A DNA stretch of 58,468 nucleotides from Natronosalvus rutilus (GTDB lineage Archaea; Halobacteriota; Halobacteria; Halobacteriales; Natrialbaceae): positions 1 to 58,468 of the forward strand of contig NZ_CP100358.1 in assembly GCF_024204665.1 (NCBI RefSeq), in the 5' to 3' direction. Positions 38,089 to 47,498 of the stretch are shown here, piece after piece. The notes under the pieces were generated by a model. That model was not told the DNA's origin, did no database searches, and saw only the letters and a list, made by a program, of their open reading frames with translations. The translations under genes and the position numbers were made by a program. Position 1 is the first letter of the stretch; each line of letters begins with the position of its first letter.

Positions 38089-38401
38089 GACTGCAACCCC
38101 CGGGTCCGGCCCCCCAGATCACCGGAAGCACGCCGACTGGGTCGCGATCACGAACTGCCACGGTACCCAGCGCCGAATCCATAAGGTGAAGGGCAACCCC
38201 GGCCCGGGCGAAATCCAGAACGGTGACGAGGTGGAGGTCGCCTGTAAAACCTCCCTCGTCGGGAGTGAGTCCTCCTGGAAGGCAAAGCCCGCTGCCGTGT
38301 TCCCGCCCGGGTACCATCCGCTTTGTGACTGCCCGGAGTGCTTCGGTGAGGAGATCGGTGAAACCGATGGCGACGGGCGGGGCCAGGGCCAGGATCAGTA
38401 G
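38081..38401 (+). CDS. Hypothetical protein with zinc-like pair
   Basis: This is a 106-residue protein, last plus-strand gene of the cassette. HRKHADWVAITNCHGTQRRIHKV leads to strands, and CDCPEC (about 87-92) may bind zinc. A basic, Gly-rich tail follows. It converges with 38395-38991 and overlaps it by 7 bases. Confidence 0.5.
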   Translation: MSETATPGSGPPDHRKHADWVAITNCHGTQRRIHKVKGNPGPGEIQNGDEVEVACKTSLVGSESSWKAKPAAVFPPGYHPLCDCPECFGEEIGETDGDGRGQGQDQ

Positions 38402-38991
38402 GACAGGTTGAGCGCCTCCACGATCACGTCCTGGGCCGTCTTTACGTACCGCGCGACCTGGTGATCGTGGAAGTTCTCCGGGTCCAGGCGTTTCTTCGGG
38501 TAGTACCGCTCCTGGAGCCGCTGACAGTGCTCGAGCTTGATCTCGCGCATGGTCCGCTCCTGGAGGTTCCCGTGCATGTGCCGCCGCTCGTACCACTGAC
38601 GGGCATCGTCCTGGAACACCCGCAGATCTCCCTCCATTTCGAGGTACTTCTTCAGGCTGATCGACCGCTTCTCACAGAGTCCCGCCAGGAACTCACTCGC
38701 GACTATCCACCACCAGTCGTTGCCCTTCGACCGGTGAACCTCACCGAAGTCGACCAGGACCGATGCCGTGTTCCAGGTCTCCGGCCCCGCTTTCCCGAGC
38801 TCCTCCTGGAGCCGGGAGTGCGTGACCATCGGAGGGTCGCCGTTGACGATCACGAAGTACGCCTCGCTCACTTCCTCGAGGGTGACGTCCCGCTCGGTCG
38901 CGATCTCCTGGAGCTCCTCCAGTTCCTCGGAAAACAGCGCCTCGAACCGGGCGAACTGCGGCCCCGGCCCATCGTCTCGCTTCGGGCTCAT
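38395..38991 (-). CDS. Hypothetical protein, end of tail block
   Basis: This is a 198-residue protein. An acidic coiled N-terminus (FEALFSEELEELQEIATERDVTLEEVSEAYF) precedes a basic C-terminal part (RRHMHGNLQERTMREIKLEHCQRLQERYY). The start MSPKRDD is fixed by TGATG overlap with 38991-39374. Probably part of lysis or tail module; no motif recognised. Confidence 0.5.
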   Translation of the reverse strand: MSPKRDDGPGPQFARFEALFSEELEELQEIATERDVTLEEVSEAYFVIVNGDPPMVTHSRLQEELGKAGPETWNTASVLVDFGEVHRSKGNDWWWIVASEFLAGLCEKRSISLKKYLEMEGDLRVFQDDARQWYERRHMHGNLQERTMREIKLEHCQRLQERYYPKKRLDPENFHDHQVARYVKTAQDVIVEALNLSY

Positions 38992-39374
38992 CACGACAGC
39001 CATGTCCCCGTGGTGAGCGTGATCGCCCCGACACCCAGGAGGAACGCCCCCAGGAAGTGCCACGGCTCCCACCTGATCGTCTTTAGCGCGATGCTCTTTT
39101 CGTACTCGTCAGCGTCGTGAGAGAGTGACCGCAGGAACGGCCGGCCGAAAAGTGCGTACCCGACCAGGCCAGCCCCCGAGAAGAAGCCGATGGCCTCGTA
39201 GCCGATCAGGTAGGCCACGGTGACCAGGATGCCAGAACCGATGCCGATAACGTGAGCGTGAAACTCGTTTACCGAGATCGGGTGATCGATCACCGGAACA
39301 CGGTACAGGACGTCGTCGCCCGCCCGAAGCCGGTCCTCGAGCTCGGCCGGCTGGCGGTCGTCGACCTCACTCAT
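38991..39374 (-). CDS. Membrane protein of possible lysis module
   Basis: This is a 127-residue protein. Three likely hydrophobic stretches (about 43-61 VIGIGSGILVTVAYLIG, 64-85 AIGFFSGAGLVGYALFG, 108-126 FLGAFLLGVGAITLTTG) lie between acidic segments. It overlaps both neighbours. Membrane proteins after tail genes are often holin-like or entry related. This is inferred from position only. Confidence 0.55.
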   Translation of the reverse strand: MSEVDDRQPAELEDRLRAGDDVLYRVPVIDHPISVNEFHAHVIGIGSGILVTVAYLIGYEAIGFFSGAGLVGYALFGRPFLRSLSHDADEYEKSIALKTIRWEPWHFLGAFLLGVGAITLTTGTWLS

Positions 39375-39822
39375 CCTCCTCGCCTCCGTCTGGAAAGAGG
39401 TCGCCCCCGTCGTCCCGGACGATATCGTCGTCCAGGTGTGTCTCAATCCGGTGTAGCGCCCGCTGGGTCGAATGGGCGTGCTGGGCAACCCGCGCCTCGA
39501 GGTGCTCGATGGAGGTCCCGTTCTGCTCGGATTGGTCTTTGACCGAGTGAATCTCCGCTGATAAGGATTCGATGTCTTCTTCCGCCCGCTGTATCTCGGT
39601 CGCCCGCTGGGAGACGGCTCCCCGGTCAGAATCGTCGTCCGGGTGGCCGAAAAGCCGCGTCGTGAGCTGCACAAATCCCCGGTCCAGATCGCTGATCGCC
39701 TTCCCGTTCTTGTCGATGTCCTCCTGTTGTTTCCCGTCCCGCCGGTACAGAAAGCCAGCTCCCGTACTGGCCAGGCCGATCACCCCGAGAAGAGCCGCGA
39801 GAAAGAGATTGGGGTCTTGCAT
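39367..39822 (-). CDS. TM plus coiled-coil protein
   Basis: This is a 151-residue protein: one N-terminal TM (about 3-25: NLFLAALLGVIGLASTGAGFLY). A long acidic coiled coil (about 60-120) and an Asp-rich tail follow. The ATG at 39822 is chosen over a GTG 12 bases upstream, since GGGTGG precedes it. Possible spanin-like or membrane-tethered partner of the next gene. Confidence 0.55.
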   Translation of the reverse strand: MQDPNLFLAALLGVIGLASTGAGFLYRRDGKQQEDIDKNGKAISDLDRGFVQLTTRLFGHPDDDSDRGAVSQRATEIQRAEEDIESLSAEIHSVKDQSEQNGTSIEHLEARVAQHAHSTQRALHRIETHLDDDIVRDDGGDLFPDGGEEDE

Positions 39823-39967
39823 CAGGTAACCCACCCTACGAGTATGGTATTACACATGACTTACACGGGAAAAGGAAGTCCCCGAGTATTTACTTTTCCG
39901 TACCTGGAGGTCTCGAACCGATGGGGTTGAGGTGGGCCAAAAAACAGCGATCTGCCGCTTGTGAAGG

Positions 39968-42691
39968 CTACTCCGTGGTGGTGTGGTCGTGTTCGACCTC
40001 GGAGAAGTCCGGGTCGTGGTGATCGTTCCCGTGCGGGCTCGGTGCGTAGGCGTCCTCCATCGCCGGCCCGCCGAAGAAGATCCCCTTCTCGCTAATCATA
40101 TCTATCGAACTGGCGACACTGCCCGTCCCGTTCGTGAAGTTGATCCAACTCCCGGAAAACAGGTTGACGGTATCCGCGGTCGCGTTATGGGCGTTGATCC
40201 AGGAGCCCCGCGTGGCCTCGATAGACCGACTGCCAGTGTTGACCGCTGATCCACCGGAGAAGTTGATCCGGGCCCCCTCGTAGGCGAGTACTCCCTGGAC
40301 GCTTGCGCCGTCCACTGACGCACCCGAGGCGTTTACCGTCGACCCTCGGTTCGCGACGATACCGTCCCCGTTCGAATCGGTCAGATCAGCGTTGTGGACG
40401 TTGATCGTCGAGGCGTAGTCCGCCCGGACGTTATCGGCGTTCGTCGAAGCCCGCGCATCGTGAGCGTTGATCGTCGACGACCGAGTCGCCTCGATGCCGG
40501 TCTGGCTGCAGAGATTGGCTTCCCCGTTGTGGAAGTTGATCGTCGACCCCTCGTAGGCGAATACACCGGCGAAATCCGCGGAGCTGCAGTAGGCTCCGGT
40601 CGCGTGAACTATCGAACCGTTCTGGGCCGCGATGCCGTCCGTTCCCGCCGAACTGCAGTCGGCGTTCCGGGCCGACACCAGCGACCCATCGTGACAGTCG
40701 ATGCCCCGCTCCGTGGCGTCTGAAAGGTCCGCCTCGTTCGCGTACACTCGGGATGCTCCTTCCGAGACCACCGCGTTCCCGCCGGCGAGCGAGCAGTCCC
40801 CGCCGTTGACCGTCAGCGTCGACGAGCCATACGACAGGACGTTATCCCCGCCGTTCTCCCTGATCGTTGCGTCCTGGGCGTTCACCGCTGACGCTCGGGT
40901 CGCCTCGGCCCCGCGTTCGCCGTTGTTGGTCGCGGTCCCGTTGTCGAAGTTGATCCGGCCGGCCTGGTACGCCAGAAGCCCCTTCCGGTCGTTATCGGTC
41001 GTTGAGGCTTCCCCCGCGTTCACCACTGACCCTCGAAGCGCGGAGAGACCATCGCGACCGCTGCCGCTCACCTCACCGCCCTGGAAGTTGATGAACGATA
41101 CCTCGTTCGCCGTCACCCCATCGACAGCATCGACGGTCCCACAGTCGGTCACCACGGCGTTCTCGGCGTTAATGATGCACGCCCGGGACGCGATCACGCC
41201 CTCCGCGCCGCTTCCCGTGGCCGTCCCCGTGTTGAAGTTGATAACCGACCCCTCGGTCGCCAGGGCACAGTGCCTCGTCGGCCCGTCGACGGTCGCCCCT
41301 TCGGCGTTCACCGCGGAGCCCCGAAGCGAGACCACTCCGTCCTGGGCCCCGCCCGTGATCTGCACGTTCGGGCAGTTGACCATCGATGCCTCGTTCGCGA
41401 CGAGGGCGTCGTGGCCGGGGTTCTCGATCACCACCCGCTCGGCGTTGATGAGACAGTTGCGGCTCCCGACCATCGCCTGCCCGCCGGTGTTCTTTGCAAT
41501 CCCGTCCGTGAAGTTGACCGTCGACCCCTCGATGGCCAGGACCGCGTGCCGGAACGCCCCGCTCGCGTCGACGGAGTCGGCGTTGATCGTCGACCCCCGC
41601 AGCGCCGCGACGTTATCCCGCTCTTTCCCCCCGGTGCAGATCGACCCTTTGATGCTGATCGTTGAGGACCGGTTCGCGACGACGTTGTCGCTGACGCAGT
41701 CCGTGATCGTACAATCCTCGGCGTTGAACCGGCTCCCGCCGGTCCCGACAATCCCGTGGGTGCCGGCCTCCGAGAAGTCTGACTCGGCCGCCTCGATCAC
41801 CGACCCACTGATCGAAACAGCACAGTCGTCTAGGGAGCGCCGGAAGGTCCCCCCGGTCGCGTACAGCGTCGACCCCCGCGTAGCCATCAGGTTGTGGTGG
41901 ACGGCGTCCTCGGCCTCGGCGTTTTCTGCGACGATGGTGCTCCCCCGGCTCGCGTGGATGCCGATATCCCCACACCAGTTGGCCGTGATCCCGTCGGCCA
42001 GCGCCCGTGACCCATTCAGCGCCCACAGGCCGTTCCCGGCCGAATTCATGTCCGGCGTCTCGCCTTCGTACACGCCGCCTGCCTCGAACTCGTCACGGTT
42101 GCCCGTCCCGCTGACGTCCGCACCCCGCGCGTCGACGAACGCCCCATCGTGAGCCGCGATGCCGAAGACGTCGCCGTCGACGGTCGGGAACTGATACCTG
42201 GCGTCGGTCGTCACTGACCCTTCCCCGCCCGTCACCAGGAGCCCGCCGGCGTTCACCCCTGACTCGAGGTCCTCACCGTGAACCTCGATGTTCGTCACCT
42301 CACCGAAGCTCGTGTTATCGATATGCAAAAACGGCTGCATGAGCCCGTGGGAGGTCTGTACCGTCTCCCCGTCAGATAGGCCCGTCTCGATCACCGCGCC
42401 GTTCCCGAGCCCGACGATGTTCACCGCCCCGGCCTGGGCGTGCGTCACCGTCGTCGTTTCCTCCCATCGACCGCCCGAATAGCTCCCCTCCGCGACCTCG
42501 ATCACCACCCGCGAGTTGACCGGCAGGAGCTCGTACTCGATCTGCTCGATGGCGTCCTTGATCGTGTCGTAGTCCTCTGGTACCGAAAGGACGACGTCTG
42601 ACTCTTCTGCCTGAAATCCCGTTGCTATCAGACTGCCCTCAATGAAGGCAAACGAATTCCGCTCCGGAAGCTCGTCGTTATTTCCGGACAT
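39968..42691 (-). CDS. Right-handed beta-helix tail spike
   Basis: This is a 907-residue protein. Residues about 150-860 form many repeating coils with patterns such as GSTINAxxA and GVxAxxGSxVNA, typical of a parallel beta-helix adhesin. The N-terminal part (about 30-140) resembles pectate-lyase-like starts (VPEDYDTIKDAIEQIEYELLP). The C-terminus, SPHGNDHHDPDFSEVEHDH, is a His-rich motif also found in the protein at 43395-44321. The protein probably attaches to the tail by one end and binds or degrades cell surface polysaccharide. This is the largest gene of the tail module. Confidence 0.75.
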   Translation of the reverse strand: MSGNNDELPERNSFAFIEGSLIATGFQAEESDVVLSVPEDYDTIKDAIEQIEYELLPVNSRVVIEVAEGSYSGGRWEETTTVTHAQAGAVNIVGLGNGAVIETGLSDGETVQTSHGLMQPFLHIDNTSFGEVTNIEVHGEDLESGVNAGGLLVTGGEGSVTTDARYQFPTVDGDVFGIAAHDGAFVDARGADVSGTGNRDEFEAGGVYEGETPDMNSAGNGLWALNGSRALADGITANWCGDIGIHASRGSTIVAENAEAEDAVHHNLMATRGSTLYATGGTFRRSLDDCAVSISGSVIEAAESDFSEAGTHGIVGTGGSRFNAEDCTITDCVSDNVVANRSSTISIKGSICTGGKERDNVAALRGSTINADSVDASGAFRHAVLAIEGSTVNFTDGIAKNTGGQAMVGSRNCLINAERVVIENPGHDALVANEASMVNCPNVQITGGAQDGVVSLRGSAVNAEGATVDGPTRHCALATEGSVINFNTGTATGSGAEGVIASRACIINAENAVVTDCGTVDAVDGVTANEVSFINFQGGEVSGSGRDGLSALRGSVVNAGEASTTDNDRKGLLAYQAGRINFDNGTATNNGERGAEATRASAVNAQDATIRENGGDNVLSYGSSTLTVNGGDCSLAGGNAVVSEGASRVYANEADLSDATERGIDCHDGSLVSARNADCSSAGTDGIAAQNGSIVHATGAYCSSADFAGVFAYEGSTINFHNGEANLCSQTGIEATRSSTINAHDARASTNADNVRADYASTINVHNADLTDSNGDGIVANRGSTVNASGASVDGASVQGVLAYEGARINFSGGSAVNTGSRSIEATRGSWINAHNATADTVNLFSGSWINFTNGTGSVASSIDMISEKGIFFGGPAMEDAYAPSPHGNDHHDPDFSEVEHDHTTTE

Positions 42692-42693
42692 GG

Positions 42694-43398
42694 TTATTGT
42701 GAGAACGGCTGGCGGTCGTACAGCGCCGTCTTCTCGTCCCTGGTCAGCCCTGTAAACCCGATCATTACCTCGCCGATCACGCCCACGAACTCCCGGCTGC
42801 CCGAGCCCCGACGCCCGATCTTGAACGTCGTCGGCTCACCACCGGGGACCGTCCCGCTGGACGTGGTGGTGTTCATCGACTGATCGTTGAGCATGATCTC
42901 CCGGTTGTCATTCAGGTTGTCGTGGATGCCGATGGTGTGGTACTGCGTGTCCGCCGAGACGGAGCCCGCCCCGCTGGTGATGTTGTTATCGCCGCTCATC
43001 CACCAGCCGATACGGCCGTCCTGATCCCAGCTTCCCGTCTCGAGGTTCCAGCGGTCGGAATCGGACGTGTCCACGACCGATGCCAGGATTCCCCGGTTGT
43101 TCGGCTCGTAGTCCGTAAACGCGACTGACACCCACATTTGTTCCTCACCGCCGAACGCCGTCGAATCCAGGTCGAACTGGACCCAGTCGCCTGCAGCGAA
43201 TTCGAGCCCGTACCCGCCTATCCAGTCGCCGGAGACCCAACTCGCCCCGTTGATCGTCCCGACCTCGCCGGTGACCGAGCAGGTGATCGTCCCTCCGCTT
43301 CCTTCGTCGATCTTCCAGTGGTAGTCGGCCCGGTCGGCCATGTTTCGGTAGATCGGGTCGCCCGTCGTCAGGTCTCTCCACAGGTTAAAGTGTGTCAT
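42694..43398 (-). CDS. LamG/ConA-like lectin-fold tail protein
   Basis: This is a 234-residue protein. WKIDEGSGGTITCSVTGEVGTINGASWVSGDWI and GYGLEFAAGDWVQF begin a jelly-roll typical of LamG domains; YHTIGIHDNLNDNREIMLNDQ and FKIGRRGSGSREFVGVIGEVMI follow the pattern. Such domains bind carbohydrate and are common in tail fibres. Overlaps the neighbour by 4 bases. Confidence 0.75.
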   Translation of the reverse strand: MTHFNLWRDLTTGDPIYRNMADRADYHWKIDEGSGGTITCSVTGEVGTINGASWVSGDWIGGYGLEFAAGDWVQFDLDSTAFGGEEQMWVSVAFTDYEPNNRGILASVVDTSDSDRWNLETGSWDQDGRIGWWMSGDNNITSGAGSVSADTQYHTIGIHDNLNDNREIMLNDQSMNTTTSSGTVPGGEPTTFKIGRRGSGSREFVGVIGEVMIGFTGLTRDEKTALYDRQPFSQ

Positions 43399-44321
43399 TC
43401 TTGGAATAACCCCGCGTATCGGTCTTCATCCTCGATGTACGCCAGCGTCGGCTCCTCCAGGCTATCCGGATCAGGGAGCTCGCTCCGTTGAGTCACCGCC
43501 AGCGTGTCGATATCGATGCTGTCCTCCACTGATTGGACGTCCGAAGCGACCGCGTCCACCTCGGCCTTCCTGGCGACGTCAGTGTCGGAGCTCGGCTGAT
43601 CGCTCACCGATGCCGCTGTCGCCGTGAGGCTGGCGACGTTCGTCAGGGCGTTCCCGTCCAGGTCAAGGTCGGCCGCCAGCGTCTCGATCTCCGCCACCAG
43701 GGCGTTGATCCGCGCCAGCGCCTCGGTCTGTCCCAGGGTCTCGCCGGAGTGATCGTGGCCCTCCTGGCTGAAGTTCGGGTCGTGCTCATCGTTCCCGTGG
43801 GGGGAGGTCGCCGTATTCCCGACCAGCCAGGTGAAGCCCTCGTGGACCGTCTGCCCGTCGACGTCGTTGTGATCCAGGGGAGCGTTCGCCGCGGGTTGCG
43901 GCCGAGTCCGCCAGTTCCTGACGTCCTCGTCGGTCAGGTTCGGCATGTCCGTGTCGACCTCGATGTATGCGATCAGCACCTCTCCGTCACCGATGCCCTC
44001 GGGCTGCGGTGTCGACCCCGGCGTGCCGGTCTTGATCCCGACTGACTCGGTCGCCGTATCGAAGTACACGACGTCCCACCGCGGGTCCGCGTCAGGCTGG
44101 TTCACCGTCAGCGTGTCGGCTGCCGCGTGCTCGAACCGCTGTCCATCGTACTGGACCTCGCCGGCCGCGACGTCGACGTCCCAGTCGCCGCTCCCCGCGG
44201 TCGCCTCGAGCCCGCCGATGCCGATCACGCCGTGGCCGTAGATTCCCTCGCTGAACGCCCGGAACGTCACCGGGAAAAGCGGGTCCGGTACAACTATCTC
44301 GAATTCTGGTGCTCGTGTCAT
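43395..44321 (-). CDS. Tail fibre/baseplate protein with HGN motif
   Basis: This is a 308-residue protein. The N-terminal part is beta rich (FEIVVPDPLFPVTFRAF and GVIGIGGLEATAGSGDWDVD, as in baseplate wedge proteins). The middle has SPHGNDEHDPNFSQEGHDHSGE, a probable metal-binding His cluster shared with the tail spike C-terminus. The C-terminus is a coiled region (ALARINALVAEIETLAADLDL) for trimerisation. It likely links baseplate and spike. Confidence 0.65.
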   Translation of the reverse strand: MTRAPEFEIVVPDPLFPVTFRAFSEGIYGHGVIGIGGLEATAGSGDWDVDVAAGEVQYDGQRFEHAAADTLTVNQPDADPRWDVVYFDTATESVGIKTGTPGSTPQPEGIGDGEVLIAYIEVDTDMPNLTDEDVRNWRTRPQPAANAPLDHNDVDGQTVHEGFTWLVGNTATSPHGNDEHDPNFSQEGHDHSGETLGQTEALARINALVAEIETLAADLDLDGNALTNVASLTATAASVSDQPSSDTDVARKAEVDAVASDVQSVEDSIDIDTLAVTQRSELPDPDSLEEPTLAYIEDEDRYAGLFQE

Positions 44322-44323
44322 GG

Positions 44324-45304
44324 CTATATGATCCTGATCCTCGCGTCGACGATCACTGGCAGATCGTCGGTTTTCTCTTCCGTGTCGAACACGGTCCGCC
44401 AGATCAGCCGGCCCTGGTTGTCTTCGAGCCCGATCTCCCGGAGGGAGTGCGGGTGACCGGCTGGCTCATCTTCGAACCAGACGGTGAGCGCCGAGACCGA
44501 ATCAGAACGGGCGTGGCGTTCGACCGCCTTGTCGTCCAGGCGCTCGCCCATCGTCGTGTCCGTCGGGGCCGGCTGCTGATCGGACGTCCCGATCACCGCC
44601 CGGTCGATGCCGGCCACCTCCTCGCTGACGGAGACGGAGTCGGTGATCGCCTCCAGCCCGACGTCGGTGATGTACCCGTCGCCGAGGGTCTGACTCTCGA
44701 AGCGGAGGGTCACCTCCACCCGGTAGTCGCTGGTCCCGGTCACTGATCCGACGTCGCCAAACAGGAGCCGGCCCATCAACCGCCCGTTGCGGTCGATCAC
44801 GCCGGCCTCGGATAGATCACCCGTCAGCACGGAGGAGAACTTCTGCAGGACCGTCACCTCCGTCGGTCCGGTATCTTCCGTCCAGGCCCGATGCCGCTCG
44901 GTCTCGTTGTCGAGCTCCTCGTCTGACCGGACCGCGGGCTCGTCTCCCGTCCCGACCGCCAGCTCGTGTATCCCGTTCTCGATACCGCGGAGTGAGTCAA
45001 CGACCGTCGCCCGGCCATCGACCGTGAACACACCCGTCTCGCCCTCCTCTGTCACCTCCATATACTCGCCGTACTCGGTCCCGATGCCGCCCCGGCCGAT
45101 GCCGTGTTCGGGCTCCGTACTCCCGACCAGGAGGTGGTCGCCGCGGTCTCGCTCGTACACCGCGCCCGAAACGCGGACCATGCAGGTGATCCCGCTGAAA
45201 GACAACTCGAGCGCCCGCTCGTCACTCGCGTCGACGAGGTATCCTTCCAGCCGGCCGACGCCCCGGTTGTTGTTCGAAACGAAGTCCTCGACGCGCCGCG
45301 CCAT
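44324..45304 (-). CDS. Baseplate or tail-tip protein
   Basis: This is a 326-residue protein with beta segments and repeated GxxxDN-type turns: VSNNNRGVGRLEGYLVDASDERALELSFSGITCMV, and TVLQKFSSVLTGDLSEAGVIDRNGRLM. Its closing strands resemble its opening ones. The start at 45304 is fixed by TGATG overlap with the gene before it. No enzyme motif. Confidence 0.55.
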   Translation of the reverse strand: MARRVEDFVSNNNRGVGRLEGYLVDASDERALELSFSGITCMVRVSGAVYERDRGDHLLVGSTEPEHGIGRGGIGTEYGEYMEVTEEGETGVFTVDGRATVVDSLRGIENGIHELAVGTGDEPAVRSDEELDNETERHRAWTEDTGPTEVTVLQKFSSVLTGDLSEAGVIDRNGRLMGRLLFGDVGSVTGTSDYRVEVTLRFESQTLGDGYITDVGLEAITDSVSVSEEVAGIDRAVIGTSDQQPAPTDTTMGERLDDKAVERHARSDSVSALTVWFEDEPAGHPHSLREIGLEDNQGRLIWRTVFDTEEKTDDLPVIVDARIRII

Positions 45305-46086
45305 CACAGATCACCCGAGGTTACTCGAACCTCAACCGGAGGCTCGCCGTCGATCTGTACTTCGAGGCGGGAAATCCGTGGCTGGACGTAGCTAAAGCGG
45401 GCTTCCTCGGTTGCTCCCTGGGCGATATCGACTTCGACCTGCTCTTCGACCACGCCGTTCACGACGAGCTGCGGGAACACCCGGACGTCAGTGTCGGAGT
45501 TGTTGGTGATCGGGCAGAACACCTCGAACTCTTCATCCACTATCGGCTCGGCCGGCTCCACCTCGACGGCCCCGTAGGCGAGGTCCTCCTCCTCCGGGTC
45601 CGGCTCCTTCATTTCGGAGATCTCCAGCCGGCTCCCGAACAACTCGATGGTCCCCGGAGGCAGGCTCAATCCCGCTTTGCTCACCCCCGCTTCATCGTGA
45701 AGCCGGACCCCGACGGCCACCTCACCGTCGCCGGTCGTCTCGATGCCGCCGAAGACGACCTCGGACGGGAAGTCGCCCTTCATCGCCCGGTAGGAGTCGA
45801 CCTGGACGTTGATGTAATTATCATACGCCCACCAATCGTCGAACGAGTTGTCGATCTTTGACGTAAACAGCTCCGCGTCAGGCTCCGGCCAGCCTTGCTC
45901 GCGGATCAGCCGGAACTCGTGATCGGCCAGGTCCGCACTCTCGTCGACGAATATCTGGTACTGATCGAACCCCCCGACGGTCCGCTCGAGGCGGTTGATC
46001 TCCGCCTTTACCTCGCTCTCGTCGTCGCCGTCACGCTTCGCTCCCAGCCATTTCAGCTTCTTCCCCTCGGTGAGCTCGGGGCTCAT
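45304..46086 (-). CDS. Tail protein with CARDB-like C-terminus
   Basis: This is a 260-residue protein. N-terminal coiled segment (about 24-60), then a beta-rich middle. The C-terminal about 90 residues (EPAEPIVDEEFEVFCPITNNSDTDVRVFPQLVVNGVVEEQ and EARFSYVQPR) resemble a CARDB/Ig-like adhesion fold. Function as a baseplate decoration is inferred. Confidence 0.55.
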   Translation of the reverse strand: MSPELTEGKKLKWLGAKRDGDDESEVKAEINRLERTVGGFDQYQIFVDESADLADHEFRLIREQGWPEPDAELFTSKIDNSFDDWWAYDNYINVQVDSYRAMKGDFPSEVVFGGIETTGDGEVAVGVRLHDEAGVSKAGLSLPPGTIELFGSRLEISEMKEPDPEEEDLAYGAVEVEPAEPIVDEEFEVFCPITNNSDTDVRVFPQLVVNGVVEEQVEVDIAQGATEEARFSYVQPRISRLEVQIDGEPPVEVRVTSGDL

Positions 46087-47498
46087 GCCCGAACCCCCAG
46101 CCCGAGGGTCACCTGCCCGGAGCTATCGACCTCCTTCTCGTTCACGACGAAGTACCCCGTGAGGTCAGCCGATGGCCAGTCAACGAACATGGACGACCCC
46201 TTCTCGACTGACTGGTAGGCGGTATCCGCGATGGTGAACGTCGCCGCGACCTCGTCCCAGGCGTGTTTCGCCAGGTAGCCGTTCCCGCGGTCCTGGGCCT
46301 CCGCGGAGGTCTTGATCGACTCGTCGATCAGCGCCTCCTCCCTCGAGGACACCCCGTAGTACCGGATGGATTCGGCGTCCCGGACGTTCTCCTGGATGCC
46401 GTCACCCTGGACCTTCACCTCGTTGACGATGCCGTCGTAGTCACGGTCGAAGTCGGCCGCTGTTACCGCGGTCTCACCCCGGACGATCTGCAGGTCGGTC
46501 TCCTCACTCCCGACCGGCTCGAAGTACACGACCTCGTTCGAATCCACCCACGAGTGATAGTTCTCCTCCGTCCCGAGGTCCTGGATCACGTCCAGTGCTG
46601 ACTCATCGAACCGACGGGAGATCGCCCGCTCCGTAGTCCGAACCCCGCCCGCGCCCAGCGGTGACTCGCGGTCGACCACCTCGAAGGTGTACGTCGTCGC
46701 GTAGTCGATGGCGAAGCCGGTGTTGTCCGCCAGGTCGCCCGAAATCTTGAAGCGGTACTCCAGGGTGTCCGGGGACTCAATCTCACCCCCCTCGGCGTCC
46801 TCGAGGGCGAGCTCGTACTTCGTGAAGCCGTCAGACCCCGGGTCGATCTCCCACACCAGGCTTAGGCCCTCGTCAGTGACCAGTTCCACCTCGCCCGTGA
46901 TCTGGTCGGCGTTGTCGTTGACCATCAGCCGCGTCTCGAGCTTGTAGATCTGCGCCCGCCCTGGAACCGACCTCGAGGGGACGTCAGTGAAGCGAATCCG
47001 GTAGGTCCCCGACCCGCCCTCGCGGATGCCGCCAAACAGGACGTCGTCGCCCTTCTCGTGGAGCTGCTTCGACGCCAGGTTCCCCAGTTCGAAGACGTCC
47101 ATGTCGGACTCCCATCCTGCGAGGCTACTCCCCCGATGGACGTCCTCACTTCCGCGTTCCTCGGCCTTCGTCCGGATCACCTGCCGGACGATCTCCCCGC
47201 TGTCGACCTGGAAAAACGGCCGCGAAACGTTGCTCTCCTTGAGCTCGTACCGGCTGTCCATCGCCTTGATCTCGATGGTCCCCTTCGATTCGTCGGTCGG
47301 GTTTGCCGTCAGGTAGCCCGTCCACTCATCGCCGCCGGCCCGCTCGATCACGACCTTGTCGCCGCTCGAGAAGGTCTGCTTGTTGAACTGCGTGGCCCCG
47401 ACCACGATGGTACACGAACCGAGGGTATCGGTCTGACTGGCGTCCTTAATGTCGATCAGCGCCTCGGGCACCTCACCGCCGATGGTCACCGTCGGCAT
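46083..47498 (-). CDS. Tail hub/baseplate protein (gpD-like)
   Basis: This is a 471-residue protein. A beta-barrel start (MPTVTIGGEVPEALIDIKDASQTDTLGSCTIVV and SGDKVVIERAGGDEWTGYLTANP) and KGTIEIKAMDSRYELKESNV follow the pattern of Mu gp44/P2 gpD tail hubs. RYYGVSSREEALIDES and GYLAKHAWDEVAATFTIADTAYQSVEKGS near the end continue the barrel domain. It likely forms the trimeric hub at the tail tip and overlaps its neighbours. Confidence 0.68.
   Translation of the reverse strand: MPTVTIGGEVPEALIDIKDASQTDTLGSCTIVVGATQFNKQTFSSGDKVVIERAGGDEWTGYLTANPTDESKGTIEIKAMDSRYELKESNVSRPFFQVDSGEIVRQVIRTKAEERGSEDVHRGSSLAGWESDMDVFELGNLASKQLHEKGDDVLFGGIREGGSGTYRIRFTDVPSRSVPGRAQIYKLETRLMVNDNADQITGEVELVTDEGLSLVWEIDPGSDGFTKYELALEDAEGGEIESPDTLEYRFKISGDLADNTGFAIDYATTYTFEVVDRESPLGAGGVRTTERAISRRFDESALDVIQDLGTEENYHSWVDSNEVVYFEPVGSEETDLQIVRGETAVTAADFDRDYDGIVNEVKVQGDGIQENVRDAESIRYYGVSSREEALIDESIKTSAEAQDRGNGYLAKHAWDEVAATFTIADTAYQSVEKGSSMFVDWPSADLTGYFVVNEKEVDSSGQVTLGLGVRA

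Noticed and set aside
40701-42152. 483-codon plus-strand frame opposite the tail spike gene
   Set aside because: It mirrors the beta-helix repeats and has no family features.
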